DNA of 64,000 nucleotides, taken from NCBI GenBank assembly GCA_907164885.2, contig OU015490.1:230478391-230542390 (forward strand). The letters are read 5' to 3'. Position numbers and translations under genes: made by a program. Below, in pieces: positions 1 through 11,756 of the stretch. Under the pieces are notes generated by a model. That model was not told the DNA's origin. It ran no database searches and saw only the letters and a list, made by a program, of their open reading frames with translations. Positions within the stretch are counted from its first letter, which is position 1, and every line of letters starts with the position of its first letter. The stretch is from Dolomedes plantarius (lineage: Eukaryota; Arthropoda; Arachnida; Araneae; Dolomedidae).

Positions 1-536
1 CGCACCATTTCCTTTCAAATTATCGTATGATGTTTCATTCACCCTTGTGTGGCATTTTGACCTGGGAATAAATCACATTTCAGTGGGCGTGGGTTCAAGA
101 TTTACAAGTTAGTTAAGAGACAGAATGCTCTTTTCATCAAACAACTACTCCATTATTTGCAATGTGTTCCTATACACGTCATTACACTGGAAAGTCCTGT
201 AGAAATTTCCGCTGTCTTTCAAGCATTGGATTAAAATTTTGCCATTAGTTTTAGTGTAACTATTAAGTCTTGCTGAATCTTGAAATCTCCAACCAAACCA
301 TAAAAAGTCTCATACTATTACATTTTTTTTTACACGAAACCTCAAAGCTGACTGACTGCAGCCAATAGAGACCAGATATAGAGAGGAAGGTTTGATCGTG
401 AAATTATTTAAACTTATTTACAATTCGAGAAGGCTCTTAGCCGTTGCTCAAGAGATATTGACATCGATTCTTACAAAATCTAAACGTAAAACTAAAAAAA
501 ATATTTAAATCTTTGGTTTTGAATAAATGTCATTCC
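1..536. other. Non-coding stretch, nothing recognised
   Basis: AT-rich sequence with no long open frame, no clear repeat boundary and no RNA gene that I can recognise. It ends at a TTAA (537-540) that flanks the next element. Confidence 0.5.
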
Positions 537-1783
537 TTAAGGCTGCTGTGTACTAACCTTATTGGATTCTCCCACCTAAAAGTTAACCTATGGAGAAAAT
601 TTGTCTAGTATTTAAAGCTTCATAAATTTGGTTAATCCAATAAAAATGGTGTTTTCAGATAGCCTGAACTTTTCTGCCCCTTATCATAGGATACATTTTA
701 TAAATTTCGTCCAAAAAGGAATTTAGGATAGTTTAAACACAGTATACCACATTTCCCCCCATATAATTTAAATTTTAAATTATTATTTGCATGTAAAAAA
801 AATGCCCCGAGGAGTAAAATTTCTTTCTCCATTACGGAGTACAATTTAACAAACAAAAAAAAAAGCTTTCAATCGGCAATAGCTTTCAAACCGGCAATGC
901 TTGGACACATTTTCCCTATAGGTTAACATTGAGGGGTGGCCCCAGGGGCGTAGCTACGGTGGAGCAGTTGGAGCGAACTGCTCCAGGCGCACGAATCATG
1001 AGGGGCGCAAAATTTGAAAGCGTGCGATAAAAATTTTTGAAAACTTTTGTATATATAATTTCGATTTGTCAGATTTTCTATAAAATATCCAAAAAATAAA
1101 TGAAATATTTTTAAGTAAATAAAACTAGGCCAGGCCACGATTTGAATTTTTGCCCGGTGTTGGACACTACTATAGATATTCTCAAACATTACCAGTTGAG
1201 TGTCTTATCAGGAAAAGGGAGATGACCGAGCATCTTCACCCCCCTATGGCGAGAGTCATTGCAATCCTTCGAATGTCATTCTAAACGAGCGGGGGTAGAA
1301 TTCTCTAAGGTCAACTTACTGACTCCTCCCGCTACAAGAGTCAAAAACATGCAGGGGTCCAAAGATTTTATTTTCTTAGTACATAGCAGTTTCAACATCG
1401 ACGCAGAATAGAGGCAAATATTCGGGTGTTTTTTGAAAGCAACCTTAGTATTTAACGCTTCATATTCCCACTGTTTACTTTGTGCAGTGTTAGAATTTCA
1501 AGATGATTCTTGAATGACAAGTATTATACAATTTTTAAAACTTATTGAGACTGTGGATTGTAATTTATTGTTCTGTTTAAGTGACTTCGTACAATTTATG
1601 ACTATTATTTTACTAAATTATTTATCTACAGCGTGTTGTTGTATTCACAGCCGTATAATTTTAAGAGTAAGTGATTTGTTTATGAAGTATATTAATTCAT
1701 GTTGCAACATAAATAATAATAGGTACTACCTAATAGTTGCGTATTATAGCTGAAAGTCGGTGGCAAACATTTTTAGTAGCAGA

Positions 1784-1819
1784 ATGTTATAAAAATACAA
1801 ATATGTATTTTTATAACAT
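1784..1819. repeat. Perfect 16-bp-arm hairpin in hAT interior
   Basis: The arms ATGTTATAAAAATACA (1784-1799) and its exact complement (1804-1819) are separated by four bases. It could be a small cruciform-forming site or the remnant of a palindromic element. No function can be assigned. Confidence 0.6.
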
Positions 1820-1964
1820 GCATGAGGTAATTTTTAAAAAATCGGCAGAAGAAGAACGAAATTTCCATTATAAATAATTTTAGATCTAATTAAAAATTGC
1901 GTGCTAATGACAAAACAGAAATACACAAAAAATATTCAAAATGAGTGTTAAAAGAAACTCAAAT

Positions 1965-2390
1965 CATTAGAACCATAAGTCTTAGGATGCTTAAATTTTG
2001 CATGAAGGTTGCTATTATGCCCTAGGTGCTCGTTAAGAAATCTTTTTTAACAAATTAGAATTTTAAGGGGGCTAAAAGGGGCCTAATCCCCCCCCAAAAA
2101 AAACAAACACACACACACACTGTATTTCTAGAACCATGAGACCTAGAAAGCTGATTTTTTATATGATAGTTTCTCTTAGACCCTAGGTGCGAAATTTTTT
2201 AAGAAAAATTTTTTAAACACAAAATTTAAGGGGTTAAAAGGAGCTTAATTTCCCCAAAACAACAACAACAAAAACCTAGCTTTGGTACATTTTTTTCTAG
2301 AAAATTAAAATTTTGTATGGTGTTGCTCTTAGGCCCTAGATGCTCCCTAAGAAATATTTTTTAAAAAAATTTAAGGGGTGTAGCGTATTT
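1965..2390. repeat. Short tandem array, about three 160-170 bp units
   Basis: Three successive units share phrases such as 'gaaccat', 'gccctaggtgct' and 'aatttaaggggctaaaa' in the same order, at intervals of about 160-170 bp. The array is diverged. It also contains a (CA)n run near 2105 and lies inside the hAT element. Confidence 0.6.
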
Positions 2391-2762
2391 TACCTGTGAC
2401 TTTAGAGTTGTATTCAATACCCCAGGTAGCTCATGTCACAGGATACGTGAAATAAAATTAACAGCCAGACTAACGATTAATTCAATTAAAATACGCTTTT
2501 TATTAAGTGCTCTTGGTTAGATACGGGTAATTAACAGTGAATTGACAGTATCACCAATGTACAGGAAGTTAGATAATTTTATAAACAGCTAGAAAAATTT
2601 ACGTTCTTTCAGTACTGTTAGGCGTTGAGAAACGAATCAAACCAACTTAGCAAAAACATTAAAAAGAGTTTGTCCAACACGATTGTCTTCCCGTGTTCAG
2701 GCCCTTGATGCCCCACATTCTCGTTACTTTGATGTAATTAAAATATTGACATACACTGTTAG

Positions 2763-2801
2763 ACCCCCCCCCCAAAAAAAAAAAAAAAAAAAAAAAAAAA
2801 G
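2763..2801. repeat. Poly(C)-poly(A) tract
   Basis: A run of C is followed immediately by about 28 A, then by A-rich sequence. A similar C-then-A tract occurs near 12512. It may be a retroposon tail or simple slippage; no source element is visible. Confidence 0.7.
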
Positions 2802-3154
2802 AAAGCAAAACACGACGCACCAAGAAGGAGTTATCCGAGTGAGACGAAAATCGGTAGATGTGATGTACATGTACAGAAAAACATATGATTGCAATTTGAG
2901 AAAAATTGAATGATTTATTCAAGAGAAAGAGCTTCACAGAGTGAAAAAGTCAATAACACGTTGGTCCACCTCTGGCCCTTGTGCAAGCAGTTATTCGGCT
3001 TGGCTTTGATTGATAGAGGTGGCGGATGTTCTCCTGAGGGGTATCGTGCCAAATTCTATTCAATTAGTGCGTTAGATCGTCCAAATCCCGAGCTGGTTGA
3101 TAGGCCCTGCCCATAATGCTTTAAACGTGCTCAATGGGATAGAGATCCGACGAC

Positions 3155-3515
3155 CTTGCTGGCCAAGGTAGCGTTAGGCAAGCACGTAGACAAGCAGTAG
3201 AACCTCTTTCCGTGTGCGGGCGGGCATTGTGTTGCTGAAATATTAGCCCAGGATGGCGTGTTATGAAGGGCAAAACAACGGGGCATAGAATATAGTCGAC
3301 GTACCGCTGTGCTGTAAGGGTGCCGCAGATGCTGGCCAAGGTAGCGTTGAGCAAGAACGAGGACAAACAGTAGAAACTCTCGCCGTGTGCGGGCGGGCCT
3401 TATCTTGTTGAAATGTAAGCCCAGGATGGCGTGATATGAAGGGTTACACAACGGGGCGTATAATATCGTCGACCCCGTTGTGTTACCCGCTGTGCTGTAA
3501 GGGTGCCGCGGATGA
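3155..3515. repeat. Direct duplication inside the Tc1 relic
   Basis: A segment beginning GCTGGCCAAGGTAGCGTT at about 3159 recurs at about 3331. Both continue through 'tgtgcgggcggg', 'cccaggatggcgtg' and 'gctgtgctgtaagggtgcc'. The repeat length is about 170-185 bp, with scattered differences including a short expansion in the second copy. Confidence 0.75.
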
Positions 3516-3738
3516 CAACCAAATGCTGCAGTCACACACATCTGCAGTACGTACCCCCACGACACTTTTTGACACATTTGGGGTCGATTTGTCACGCTCC
3601 AGGACCGTAACAAATCGAACCAATCGACAATATCGTCCAATAGTGACTTCGATCCTATCCAAATGTCGAACGATTCGCCGATTAGACCAACCGGCTTCTT
3701 TGAGCCCAACTACACGTCCTCTCTCAAATTCTGACATC

Positions 3739-4231
3739 CAGGGCCTGATTTTCCATTAGGCCCGGTAGACCCGGGCCTAGGGGCCCTTGAATGCTGCCCC
3801 CTCAAAAAAAATTATTTTAGAAGAAAAAAAAGAAAAAATTCCCAATTAATTTTTAAAAATTATTTTACTTTTTTTAACAGCAATCTTTTTATATATCCTT
3901 TCAAATTTGATTGATTGGTTCATCATATGTATAGTTATATGTATAGTTCATCATATGTATGTTGTAGTGTATATAAGGGATAATTTTTTCTGGTTGCATT
4001 GCATTGGTGTTTTAATGATGAAATTAATATGTTGTATTGCTTTTTGTTATTTCATAATGTTCTAGGCTTCTACGCTTCAAATAGCCAATTATTGGTAAAA
4101 CGGTACTTTCACAATGATTCATGATTTTTTTTTATATGTCAATTTTGGAAATTTTATGCCCACATCAGTGTTAGGGGGGGGGCCCATCCCGAGTTGTGCC
4201 TATAGTCGAGAATTTTCTAAATCGGGCCCTG
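3739..4231. mobile_element. Short non-autonomous hAT-type element
   Basis: The ends are CAGGGCCTGATTT and, in reverse complement, CAGGGCCCGATTT. Flanks CTGACATC (3731-3738) and CGGACATC (4232-4239) form an 8-bp duplication with one mismatch. The insertion falls inside the Tc1 transposase frame: joining the flanks brings the upstream codons next to the HTH start. The 493-bp interior has no transposase. The two frames that span it are chance or read-through frames. Confidence 0.75.
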
Positions 4232-5053
4232 CGGACATCTGCGCATATTGTTCGGGCACCTTTATGCGAGGCGGCATAGTTACTGTCTACCTGAGTACAC
4301 GGAATGAAATTTGCAAAGAATTTATGACCTGGAATCGATATTTCTCCTCTTTCATACCTGCCAGTTGCGTAGTTAAGATGCGTTGCAGTATCACATGTTC
4401 ATTCATAGGCTGCCAAACTTTAAAATTTTGTATTTTCCGTCGAAACCTGTATGTATATCAATTTGTGTCCAATTTGCATTACCCCTTCTTGGTGCACTTT
4501 TTTTTTTTTGTGTGTGTGTGTCCAAGTGTGTATTTATCATTGAATGGAAAAATTATGACGAGCAACGTAAAGCTAAAAATTTGATATATTATTTTGAAAA
4601 ATTTTCAACTATTATTTTGATAATTGTACAAAGTAAAATACTCGAACTATTAATACAGTCTCAAAAATGCTGCTAGGTACTCATGAAAATAAATATAGAG
4701 AAATCCGTTGAGATGATTTCATTACTCCTAACCCAATTCCAGAACTTAAGGAATAATTGGGAGTTTGTTAAAAACGATGCCCTTGAGTTATCAGCTCTAT
4801 GGAATACTGAACCTTGTTTTCCCGCGTCGTGTGAAAAAATTCTTTGATGAATTACAAGTAGATGAACGCATTGAAAACAGTGAATAATGTGTTCAATGTC
4901 GAGGTGTTTTATAGAGTAATGGATTTAATAATTAATCAATGAACTTAGTAGATTTCGACAATTATTTACACTTTTTAAATGTGTATCACCTGCATATCTC
5001 GTTGCGTCACCTGTTAAAAGTATCCTGGAAAGATCAGAATTGTTACAATCGGC

Positions 5054-5429
5054 ATGTCTTTCATTTCACCTAGCTTGGAACCTCAACTGCTTCGATTAAA
5101 AATGTGCTTTTATATTCAATTAAAAAAATTTGCTTCTATACGCGAAGTTGCTGAACTACTTTTAATTAACACCGCAGCCTCAAGTAGCTTCTGTGACATT
5201 ATTACAGCATGCATGATTTTTTTTAACTTTACCGGTGACGAGAGCGAAATCAGAACGAAGTTTTTCAAAGCTGAAATTAATCAAAACATATTTAAGAAGC
5301 AGCATGTCACAACATCGCCTTAGCCCTTTGGCCACGATGTTAATTGAAAGAACAATAATTTGTCAACTTGATCTGGAGAAAATGATTGACCGATTTGCAA
5401 ACGAGAAAGCGAGAAAACAACAATTTTGA
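5054..5429 (+). pseudogene. hAT transposase C-terminal dimerisation domain relic
   Basis: Residues SERSFSKLKLIKTYLRSSM followed by a Leu-rich stretch match the hAT-family C-terminal dimerisation region as seen in ZMYM1-like transposases. The upstream frame at 5054-5323 overlaps it in another register, which indicates a frameshift near 5240-5320. It lies about 315 bp from the right TIR of the hAT element, where the end of the transposase would be expected. No catalytic residues can be traced upstream. Confidence 0.75.
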
Positions 5430-6117
5430 AGGTTTTTTTTTATGTGTAAACTAAACATGCTGAAATACATTTTGTCAATAGAGTTTATAAAATATGTAGT
5501 AAATATTAGTGGGTACTCCGTACTTAAAGAATAAAAATTTGTTTTATTATTATATTCATATATTTATTAAATTGAATTTCTTATTGTTGAAATGTCTTGA
5601 ATTTCAAATAAATTGTCATTAAGTAAGGTTTTAAATCGAAATAAGAGTAGAAAGAAAACAAATTTCGCCAGAACTCTTCCAAGAACAAGTGGGCGCACCG
5701 ATTTTACTTGCTCCAGGGCGCTGAATATGTAGCTACGCCACTGGGTGGCCCAGTTCGCAAATGCGTCGAGAAGTAATCTGAAGGTTGAAGGTTCGATGGT
5801 GGTCGCTCACAACATCCAGCGCAGTGTTCACTAATGTTGGCCGGTGCACGTTAAATCTGTCGTGGCTACCATGTCCCAGAAGTTCTCAAATTTACATCTG
5901 GAGGGCAGGGTCTCATCACTTAACTCGGTTCTAAATTACGGGACCGGGTTTTAGGGCTAATGCTGGCCACCTATACGGTGCCCCCTTAAATGAAAGGTCA
6001 GCAGTCTCACCCTTTACTGTGAAAAAATGGCGTCCCCCCAATCTTCCTGGCATTTGTAATAAATAAATAAGCATTGAGGGGAGCGAATCCAACATTGCTA
6101 GTACACAGCAGCCTTAA

Positions 6118-6739
6118 AACACAATTACCTGCATATCTCTAGTGATGATACTGACATTTCTATCTGAAAGGTCATTCCTGGGAGTTGCTGGCGAGTTTCA
6201 TACGATATGTCAGCAACACCCTCATCAGCATTCGACGCTCCTTGTGTTTGTTTGGACATTTATCTCTTCACAATTTTACAATCACATAGCATATACATTT
6301 TTAATTTTCTATTATATTACTTGCAGTAGATTTATTTGAGAAATTTACACGGATCATTATGACGTATCCTAGATTGAAAATGGAGATATTAAGTCAAATT
6401 TCTTATAATTTGGTGCCAATCACAACCACCAACACCTGCATTACGCCCAATAAATGTGAGGCTAGTTAAAAAAAGTTAAACACCAAAACGGCCGGTAGAT
6501 TATTTCTTGTCCTTTCCTTTCTCCATGCCTTTTAAAAACGGTTTACGTCTCTAATGATTTTTATAAATTCAAATTTTATGGCATAATATTTAAATTTTTA
6601 CTAAGTTTATTTTATATGACTTTTCTGTAGACATGGAAAAATGTAAATATATATTTTTCTCTGAATAGAGCGGTCTATATATGAGTTGTATGTATCAGAA
6701 ATGAATCAGAAGAAATAAATTACGTAATTTATTATAATT
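6118..6739. other. Non-coding stretch, nothing recognised
   Basis: AT-rich, without clear repeat structure. The 65-codon frame at 6142-6339 has no recognisable features and I do not call it a gene. Confidence 0.5.
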
Positions 6740-7215
6740 TACCATATTTGCCTGCTTATAAGATGCCCTTTTTTCCATCAAAATGGACCTAAAAATATGG
6801 GGTGCTTCTTATGTTCTTAAACCAAAATTATGAGTAGAAATTTCATTCTGTCCAAAACTTCTGTTTTATATGAATTTGTATACAAGTATAAGTATTCTAT
6901 TGTATTTTGTCTTTTTTTTAGGAAAAAGTGGTTTCGAACAAATCATTTCCATATTTTTTTCTTTTCTGTAAAAAAAGTTGCGCGACATATTGTTTGATTC
7001 ATTACTGACAGAGGGATACATCCAGTAAAATAGATCTTAAATCCACTAACTACAAAATTTACTAGTTATATTTTTATGGACATAAATAACTACAAAATGA
7101 GTACATAATTATGGAAATTCATGAAAAATTTGTGGATTTTTTTCCTTAAAAATATGTAGAAAATAACAGGCGCTTCTTAAACCCCGCTGCGTTCTATGCG
7201 CTGGCAAATACGGTA
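6740..7215. mobile_element. Short TIR element, TA-flanked
   Basis: The left end TACCATATTTGCCTGCTTAT and the right end (reverse complement) TACCGTATTTGCCAGCGCAT form diverged TIRs. Inside them are related 'aagatgcc' and 'aagaagcgcc' segments. The element is about 475 bp with no coding capacity. TA or TTA may be the target site. The superfamily is not certain. Confidence 0.6.
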
Positions 7216-8255
7216 TTTTAAAATTTCTTTCTTAATACATACACATGCTATAAACAAGTTTATCTGCAAGTCGAAATTAGTTATTTATGTCTAGACATAT
7301 ATAACTACAGAGAAGATCTTGAGTAGAAAAATTACCCAAGGTTATTTTTGCGAAATATGGCATAAGCTTTTTTCTGCGAAACGTGATAAATTATGTTACG
7401 TCAATAATTTCAACACATTACCGGCCCCTTCAAAAACAAGATAGATACAACTTTTAGTAATAGTCAAACTTGAGTATGAACTTTATAAACCCTTGATTAA
7501 TGATAGTCCTTTCCATAAAATTGAACCGTATCATTTACAGGCTAGAGCTGTGGAAATAAAATGCAAAACAGTTATACTGTATTCTGTAAGGAAATACAAA
7601 AATTTATAACAATTAGCATTACCTATTATATGAGCCTTAAAATGTTATGGTTCTTATGTATTAAAAATTAGACGGTTTTATTGAATATATGTTGCCTATA
7701 AATGGATATAGTACATATAAGGCATTGTATATGTAGGGAATTCATAACTTTAGAAAAAATGTTTAATGCTACATGTTTGTAGTGGTATAAGAGTAATCTA
7801 CAATCTTACCAAATTCAATTATTAATGTGAATATGAAATTAAATGCAAAAAACGATATTGTGTATAGAAAATAACTGGTATATTTTTGAATAATTTAAAT
7901 ATTACTAGGTGGTACTTATTACGAAAGCACTTAAATACATTCTCTAGAAATAATTATCATGTATGAAATAAAAAAATCTAAGCAGATGAATAAGGATTTG
8001 TTTAATTTTCTGCTTACTATAGCTTATAATTAAGTGGAAAAATCAAATCATCTATCCTATCGGAAAGAGTAGAATAAGTAATTAAAAAAATATTATTTTA
8101 TTGAAAACTTAAATTTTGTTTAGGGTGCGTGACATTTACATTCTTCATTCCACATTCATATAAATGCAACACAGTTTTCTGAACATTAAGAATCCTTTTA
8201 GGATTTTCATGTTGTGACATTGTCTCAATTACTACACGAAATTAGTATCTATATA
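7216..8255. other. Non-coding stretch, nothing recognised
   Basis: About 75 percent A+T by eye. No frame, tandem repeat or element border could be supported. Confidence 0.5.
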
Positions 8256-8259
8256 AGTA

Positions 8260-8754
8260 TGTGATGCCCCGTTCCTACCCCTCAACATGTCAGCTATCTG
8301 TGAACTGTTGATCTGGGCGGTCTCATAAACTCTTGGATAAGAGACCATAAAGTTCTTGTAATGTGCGGTTTTGACGTTATAGAACGCATAAATCACAGAG
8401 TGGTTCGAGGGCTCTCCAGAATTTGGACATTATAGTGACGTCTGGAATCTCATAAACTTCAACCACTTACCAGCACTTCAAACGCCAGAGAAATCCCTTT
8501 GAATTCGACGTCAGTATATAGATAGACGGCAAGAGTCTACGAGCAGAGAGAGCTGTTGTTTGAGGCCAGAGAAATGGAACTCACCTGGTCACAGGCCTTA
8601 TAGGCTAGAGCTGTCCTTGAACATGAAGCCGACCTAGTGATCTAACTATATTCTAACTCGCTGTACATACTTGCTTTAAATGTTGTAGTTGCAGTATGTT
8701 TAACGTATCGTAGTAAAGTAATTGAAGCGAAAGGCTTGTCTTATTATTGACTAC
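8260..8754 (+). mobile_element. Candidate solo LTR
   Basis: This GC-richer block begins TGTGATGCCCC and is flanked by AGTA at 8256-8259 and 8755-8758, a 4-bp duplication typical of gypsy-type integration. A TATA-like 'agtatatagatag' lies about half-way, followed by transcribed-region-like sequence. A weakness is that the end reads ...GACTAC, so the expected terminal CA is off by one. No coding sequence is adjacent. Confidence 0.45.
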
Positions 8755-9074
8755 AGTACAATGCCAATAAATACCTTTATATGGATTCTGTAGTTGCAAA
8801 CCAAAACGAAGGTTAAAATTTTGCCTGTATAGCGAAGTTTTTTACTATAATAACCGCTGAACTTATTAAACCTTGACTTATTCCTGATCATAATAATTAT
8901 AGGGATCTAACAAGTTTTACCTAATCACATTTAAACTGATTGTTATTTCTTACATCTTTATAAGTTTTTTAGAATACATTTAAATATTCAGTTTAAACAC
9001 TTATCACCGGTATCTAAGCATGATTAATTCATCATTTCCTTCAATTATTTTTTTTTTACTTTAAAATTATTTTT

Positions 9075-9415
9075 CTTTCGAACTCAGAGGCACTTGTCGC
9101 TAGACAATCACCTGTATGTATACAGCGAGACCGTTGGCCCTCCATTTAAGGGGACACCGTATCGGTGGCCCCCTACAAGCCGGTCCCGTAATTTAAAACC
9201 GAATCAGGTGACGAAACTTGCACACTTGATCCCACACCTCTAGAGATAAATTTGAGAACTTGGAGGACATTGCAGTCACGACAGATAAATCGTGCACCAG
9301 CCGCCATTAGTGTACACAGCGGTGGATTTGCAAGAGACGGGCATCGAAACAGTGACGTTCAGATCACTGACTCGCTGCCTTCCAACTGGGCAACCTCGCA
9401 TTTACCTTAGCAATC
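9075..9415 (-). mobile_element. tRNA-derived SINE, second copy
   Basis: Read on the minus strand it starts 'gaggttgcccagttgg' and contains 'ctgtttcgatgcccg', 'ggctggtgcacga', 'aaattacgggaccgg' and 'gatacggtgtccccttaaa'. These are in the same order as in the SINE at 5747-6071. Having both copies lets the head of the interrupted copy be defined. The limits are approximate. Confidence 0.75.
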
Positions 9416-10350
9416 AACAAACTCAACATCCTCTAAATCAACATATTTGCATTTGATTCAGGCAGAATATATCCGAGTATTTAGAAAATGTTTTGCTAAA
9501 ATTTAACGCATGTATTTTGTGGCCTAAAGTGAAAGAATTTATTTTAAACTTTTCACTTGTTTAGAACAGAAAAGTAAGGTTACAAAATAGCAAGGTTTAT
9601 TGTTAAAGTATGTAAAACACTAAAAGTATTTGAAAGTAAGGTAACTGTTAAATAAAAATATTTCCACATAATTTTCAGCTGTGGTTTCGTGCCTGAAGAC
9701 AATAGTTGTGTTATATATTTGCTCCTGGAAAGATTCTATGTTAAAATATTTAATGAAACTGCATATTACAGCTGATCAAGTTCCAAAGAGCTGCAAATCG
9801 AAGATTCATAAAATAATCTTTCTTTTTATGGTCCAAATTTCATGCTTCGAGGAGTAATGCATTACTAGAAATAAATTGACATGTCGGGAAGGATGTGAAA
9901 ATCAATCAATTTTTGACTTTGGTTCCCCATGAAAAGAAACATAATGTAATATTTTTCGAGCAAACTAGACGATAAATTTATAAATATATGCATCCTATCG
10001 AATGCAGCAATAGCTCATTACTCACTGCTGCTATTGAATGCAAATTCTTCGACTGTGATTTACGTTGGTACTTTTTGGAGTGCTACTGCGGAGTAAAGAG
10101 GCTTAGAAGTGGAAACTTTAAGAATGCTTTGAAGAAAAATTATACTTGCTTTGGAGAAGGAATGATAAAAATTTCAATTAATTTTCTCTCCTATCTAAGG
10201 CGTAAAGAAACCCGAGTAAAAAGTGACGATTCTACAGGGAAAATAAAAAAAAATCTATGTATTTACATTAATAAAAATTTTAAAAAATAGTAATTTGATA
10301 TCAAAAGAAACAGAAATTCTCCACATATTCTCCCTATCCCCTGTTTCATA
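9416..10350. other. Non-coding stretch with one unrecognised frame
   Basis: AT-rich. The 100-codon plus-strand frame at 9988-10290 has no recognisable motif and ends in Lys/Asn-rich sequence. I do not call it a gene. Confidence 0.45.
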
Positions 10351-10579
10351 TACACTGGTGTAAGAAATTAAGAGAATTTGCAGACTTGGTCGATTATCTC
10401 TAGAACTACTGTACCGATTTTAATGAAATTTTATATGTACATACATTGATACGATACAAAACAAATAACCATTCAATAATTGTAATACAAACGCTTGATC
10501 GTGCGTAACACTCATTGGAGTCGGAAAGTATGAAACAGCGGTTGCAGAATAAACAAAAAAATGGGGTAATAGATGCGTT

Positions 10580-11570
10580 AATAGGGGGTATGACCCCCTC
10601 TTACAGATATACATGTATCGCAGCGTGATTTCATACTTGAAATAAGGCAGTTTATCATTTCCTGTGGCAATTGGTCACACTCGTTCACCAACGCCGTTTT
10701 CATTCCCTGGATGGTTCTCGGAGGGGTGTTGCGAGTTGCAATTGCCCTCCCCAGAATGTCCCAGACATGCTCTATAGGGTTAAGGTCTGGAGGCCTGGCT
10801 GGCCAATCCATACGGCGAATACACTAGAAATTCGTCGACCCGAAGAGCTCTATGTGGCTTCACGTTATCGTCCATTAAAATGAACTCAGGGCCAACTGCA
10901 TCCCTGAAAAGGCGAACATAGGACTCCAAGTCCTCATCCCTATACCTCAAATCAGTCACAGTGCATCTTTCAAAGACATGGAGAGGTGTGCCTGCCCAGA
11001 CATGATGACTGCCCAGAGCATTAAACCTCCTCCGCCATAATGACCGATTTTGCGGACATTGGAGGATAGGTAGCGGGTCCCTGGTTCTCTCCATATGAAC
11101 GTACGACGAGAATCGGTGTTTAGGCTGAACCGGTACTCATCAGTGAAGAGAACAGTCGCTCATTGATCCATACTCCAATCTCTATGCTCTCTGCCCCATG
11201 ATAAACGGATTATCCTGTTCGTAGAAGTGAGCGGGACGCAAACAGCAGGTCTACTTGGCAACAACCCTCTCTCATGAAGTCTTTTGGAAACAGTCATCCT
11301 TGATCCACGGGTTCCTGTGGCTGCATACAAGTCACGAGAAAGCTGAGAAGCTGTAGCACTCCTCTTACGCCTCGCTATAATCGACAAATGGTGATCTTCT
11401 CTGGCCGTCGTGGCTCTTAGACGACCTTGTCTAGGCTTTCTCTCGATGGATCCGGTATCTTGGAGCTGTTTCCATAAGTTACACACGACGCTGGGCGTTA
11501 AATTGAACTCTCTACAAATTTGGACTTGAGATTGGCCTGCTTCTAGCCTCCCCACAATTCTCCACCTCAT
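10580..11570 (-). pseudogene. Tc1-like transposase relic
   Basis: Read on the minus strand. The N-terminal part (11570-11160) has a paired-type helix-turn-helix, with phrases GQSQVQICREFNLTPSVV and a GRPR-like hook RKPRQGRLRAT. A TGA interrupts the frame at about 11160-11162, just before the first catalytic region, which reads VLFTDEYRFS in the same register. After a frameshift near 11050 the second Asp appears in ILMDDNVKPHRA. After another near 10810 the Glu appears in DLNPIEHVWD. The C-terminus ends VRGGHTPY. All three catalytic acids survive, but one stop and at least two frameshifts make it inactive. Confidence 0.85.
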
Positions 11571-11595
11571 TCCATCATCTAAACGTTGGCGGTTA

Positions 11596-11756
11596 GGGCC
11601 TGTTCACATAGGAGTCCGTTGAGTTGTGTTAAGGAAAATATGACGTTGAGACGAAAATAAACCATCATAGGCCTTAACGCCTATGATTGGTTTATTTTCG
11701 TCTCAACGTCATATTTTCCTTAACGCAACTCAACGGACTCCTATGTGAACAGGCCC
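11596..11756. mobile_element. Palindromic snap-back MITE, PIF/Harbinger-like
   Basis: Two arms of about 77 bp are near-perfect inverted copies around a few central bases. The ends are GGGCCTGTTCACATAGGA. The flanks are TTA on both sides (11593-11595 and 11757-11759). GGG-type ends with a 3-bp TTA duplication fit PIF/Harbinger elements. Only one or two mismatches separate the arms, so the copy is young or maintained by self-pairing. Confidence 0.8.

Larger units (their letters stand above)
2935..4285 (-). pseudogene. Tc1-like transposase relic
   Basis: On the minus strand the N-terminal region contains the helix-turn-helix phrase MSEFERGRVVGLKEAGWSN, preceded across a later insertion by MPPRIKVPEQYAQ. 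Further along is a DDE segment with GLIFQQHNARPHT, where the usual catalytic Asp of the 'QQDNARPH' motif is His. The third catalytic region reads DLYPIEHV. The C-terminus, broken by frameshifts, resembles the usual 'RGGPTRY' end. Only about 650 bp of the expected 1 kb of coding sequence remains between HTH and tail, part of it is duplicated, and several frames are needed to follow it. It is non-functional. Confidence 0.8.
2890..4500 (-). mobile_element. Tc1-like transposon inside the hAT element
   Basis: The limits are approximate. The transposase relic runs on the minus strand from about 4285 to about 2935. Reverse-strand sequence near 2890-2930 has the AT-rich character of a Tc1 terminal region, but I could not match a clean pair of TIRs. 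A 493-bp hAT-type element and a local duplication disrupt it. Confidence 0.6.
943..5743 (+). mobile_element. hAT DNA transposon, degraded
   Basis: The TIRs are CAGGGGCGTAGCTAC on the left and CAGTGGCGTAGCTAC (reverse complement) on the right. They are flanked by a perfect 8-bp target duplication GGTGGCCC (935-942 and 5744-5751). An 8-bp duplication with CAG-type ends is characteristic of hAT elements. A dimerisation-domain relic of the transposase lies near the right end (5235-5429). The 4.8-kb length includes a Tc1-like insertion and a short tandem repeat. The remaining interior has no long open frame, so the element cannot move itself. Confidence 0.85.
937..6071 (+). mobile_element. tRNA-derived SINE copy, split by a hAT insertion
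   Basis: The SINE begins TGGCCCAGTTCG and continues from 5747 to a (AATA)n-like tail ending at 6071. It is flanked by a perfect 10-bp direct repeat CATTGAGGGG (927-936 and 6072-6081). A box-B-like GGTTCGATGG lies about 45 bp into the body, which suggests a tRNA-type head. The diagnostic phrase 'aaattacgggaccgg' in the body recurs in reverse orientation near 9190. A hAT element (943-5743) interrupts the first few bases, so the SINE is about 330 bp without it. Confidence 0.75.
541..6113. mobile_element. TTAA-flanked TIR element, outermost of a five-level nest
   Basis: Both ends carry TTAA (537-540 and 6114-6117). The element begins GGCTGCTGTGTACTA and ends with its complement. The inverted match continues inward for about 60-75 bp, through a segment around 'ttaacctat' on both sides. 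Without the nested insertions the element is about 430 bp with no coding capacity, so it is a MITE-like element. The TTAA site is the hallmark of piggyBac-type integration, but no transposase is present, so the superfamily is an inference. A diverged relative lies at about 52363-53345. Confidence 0.7.
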
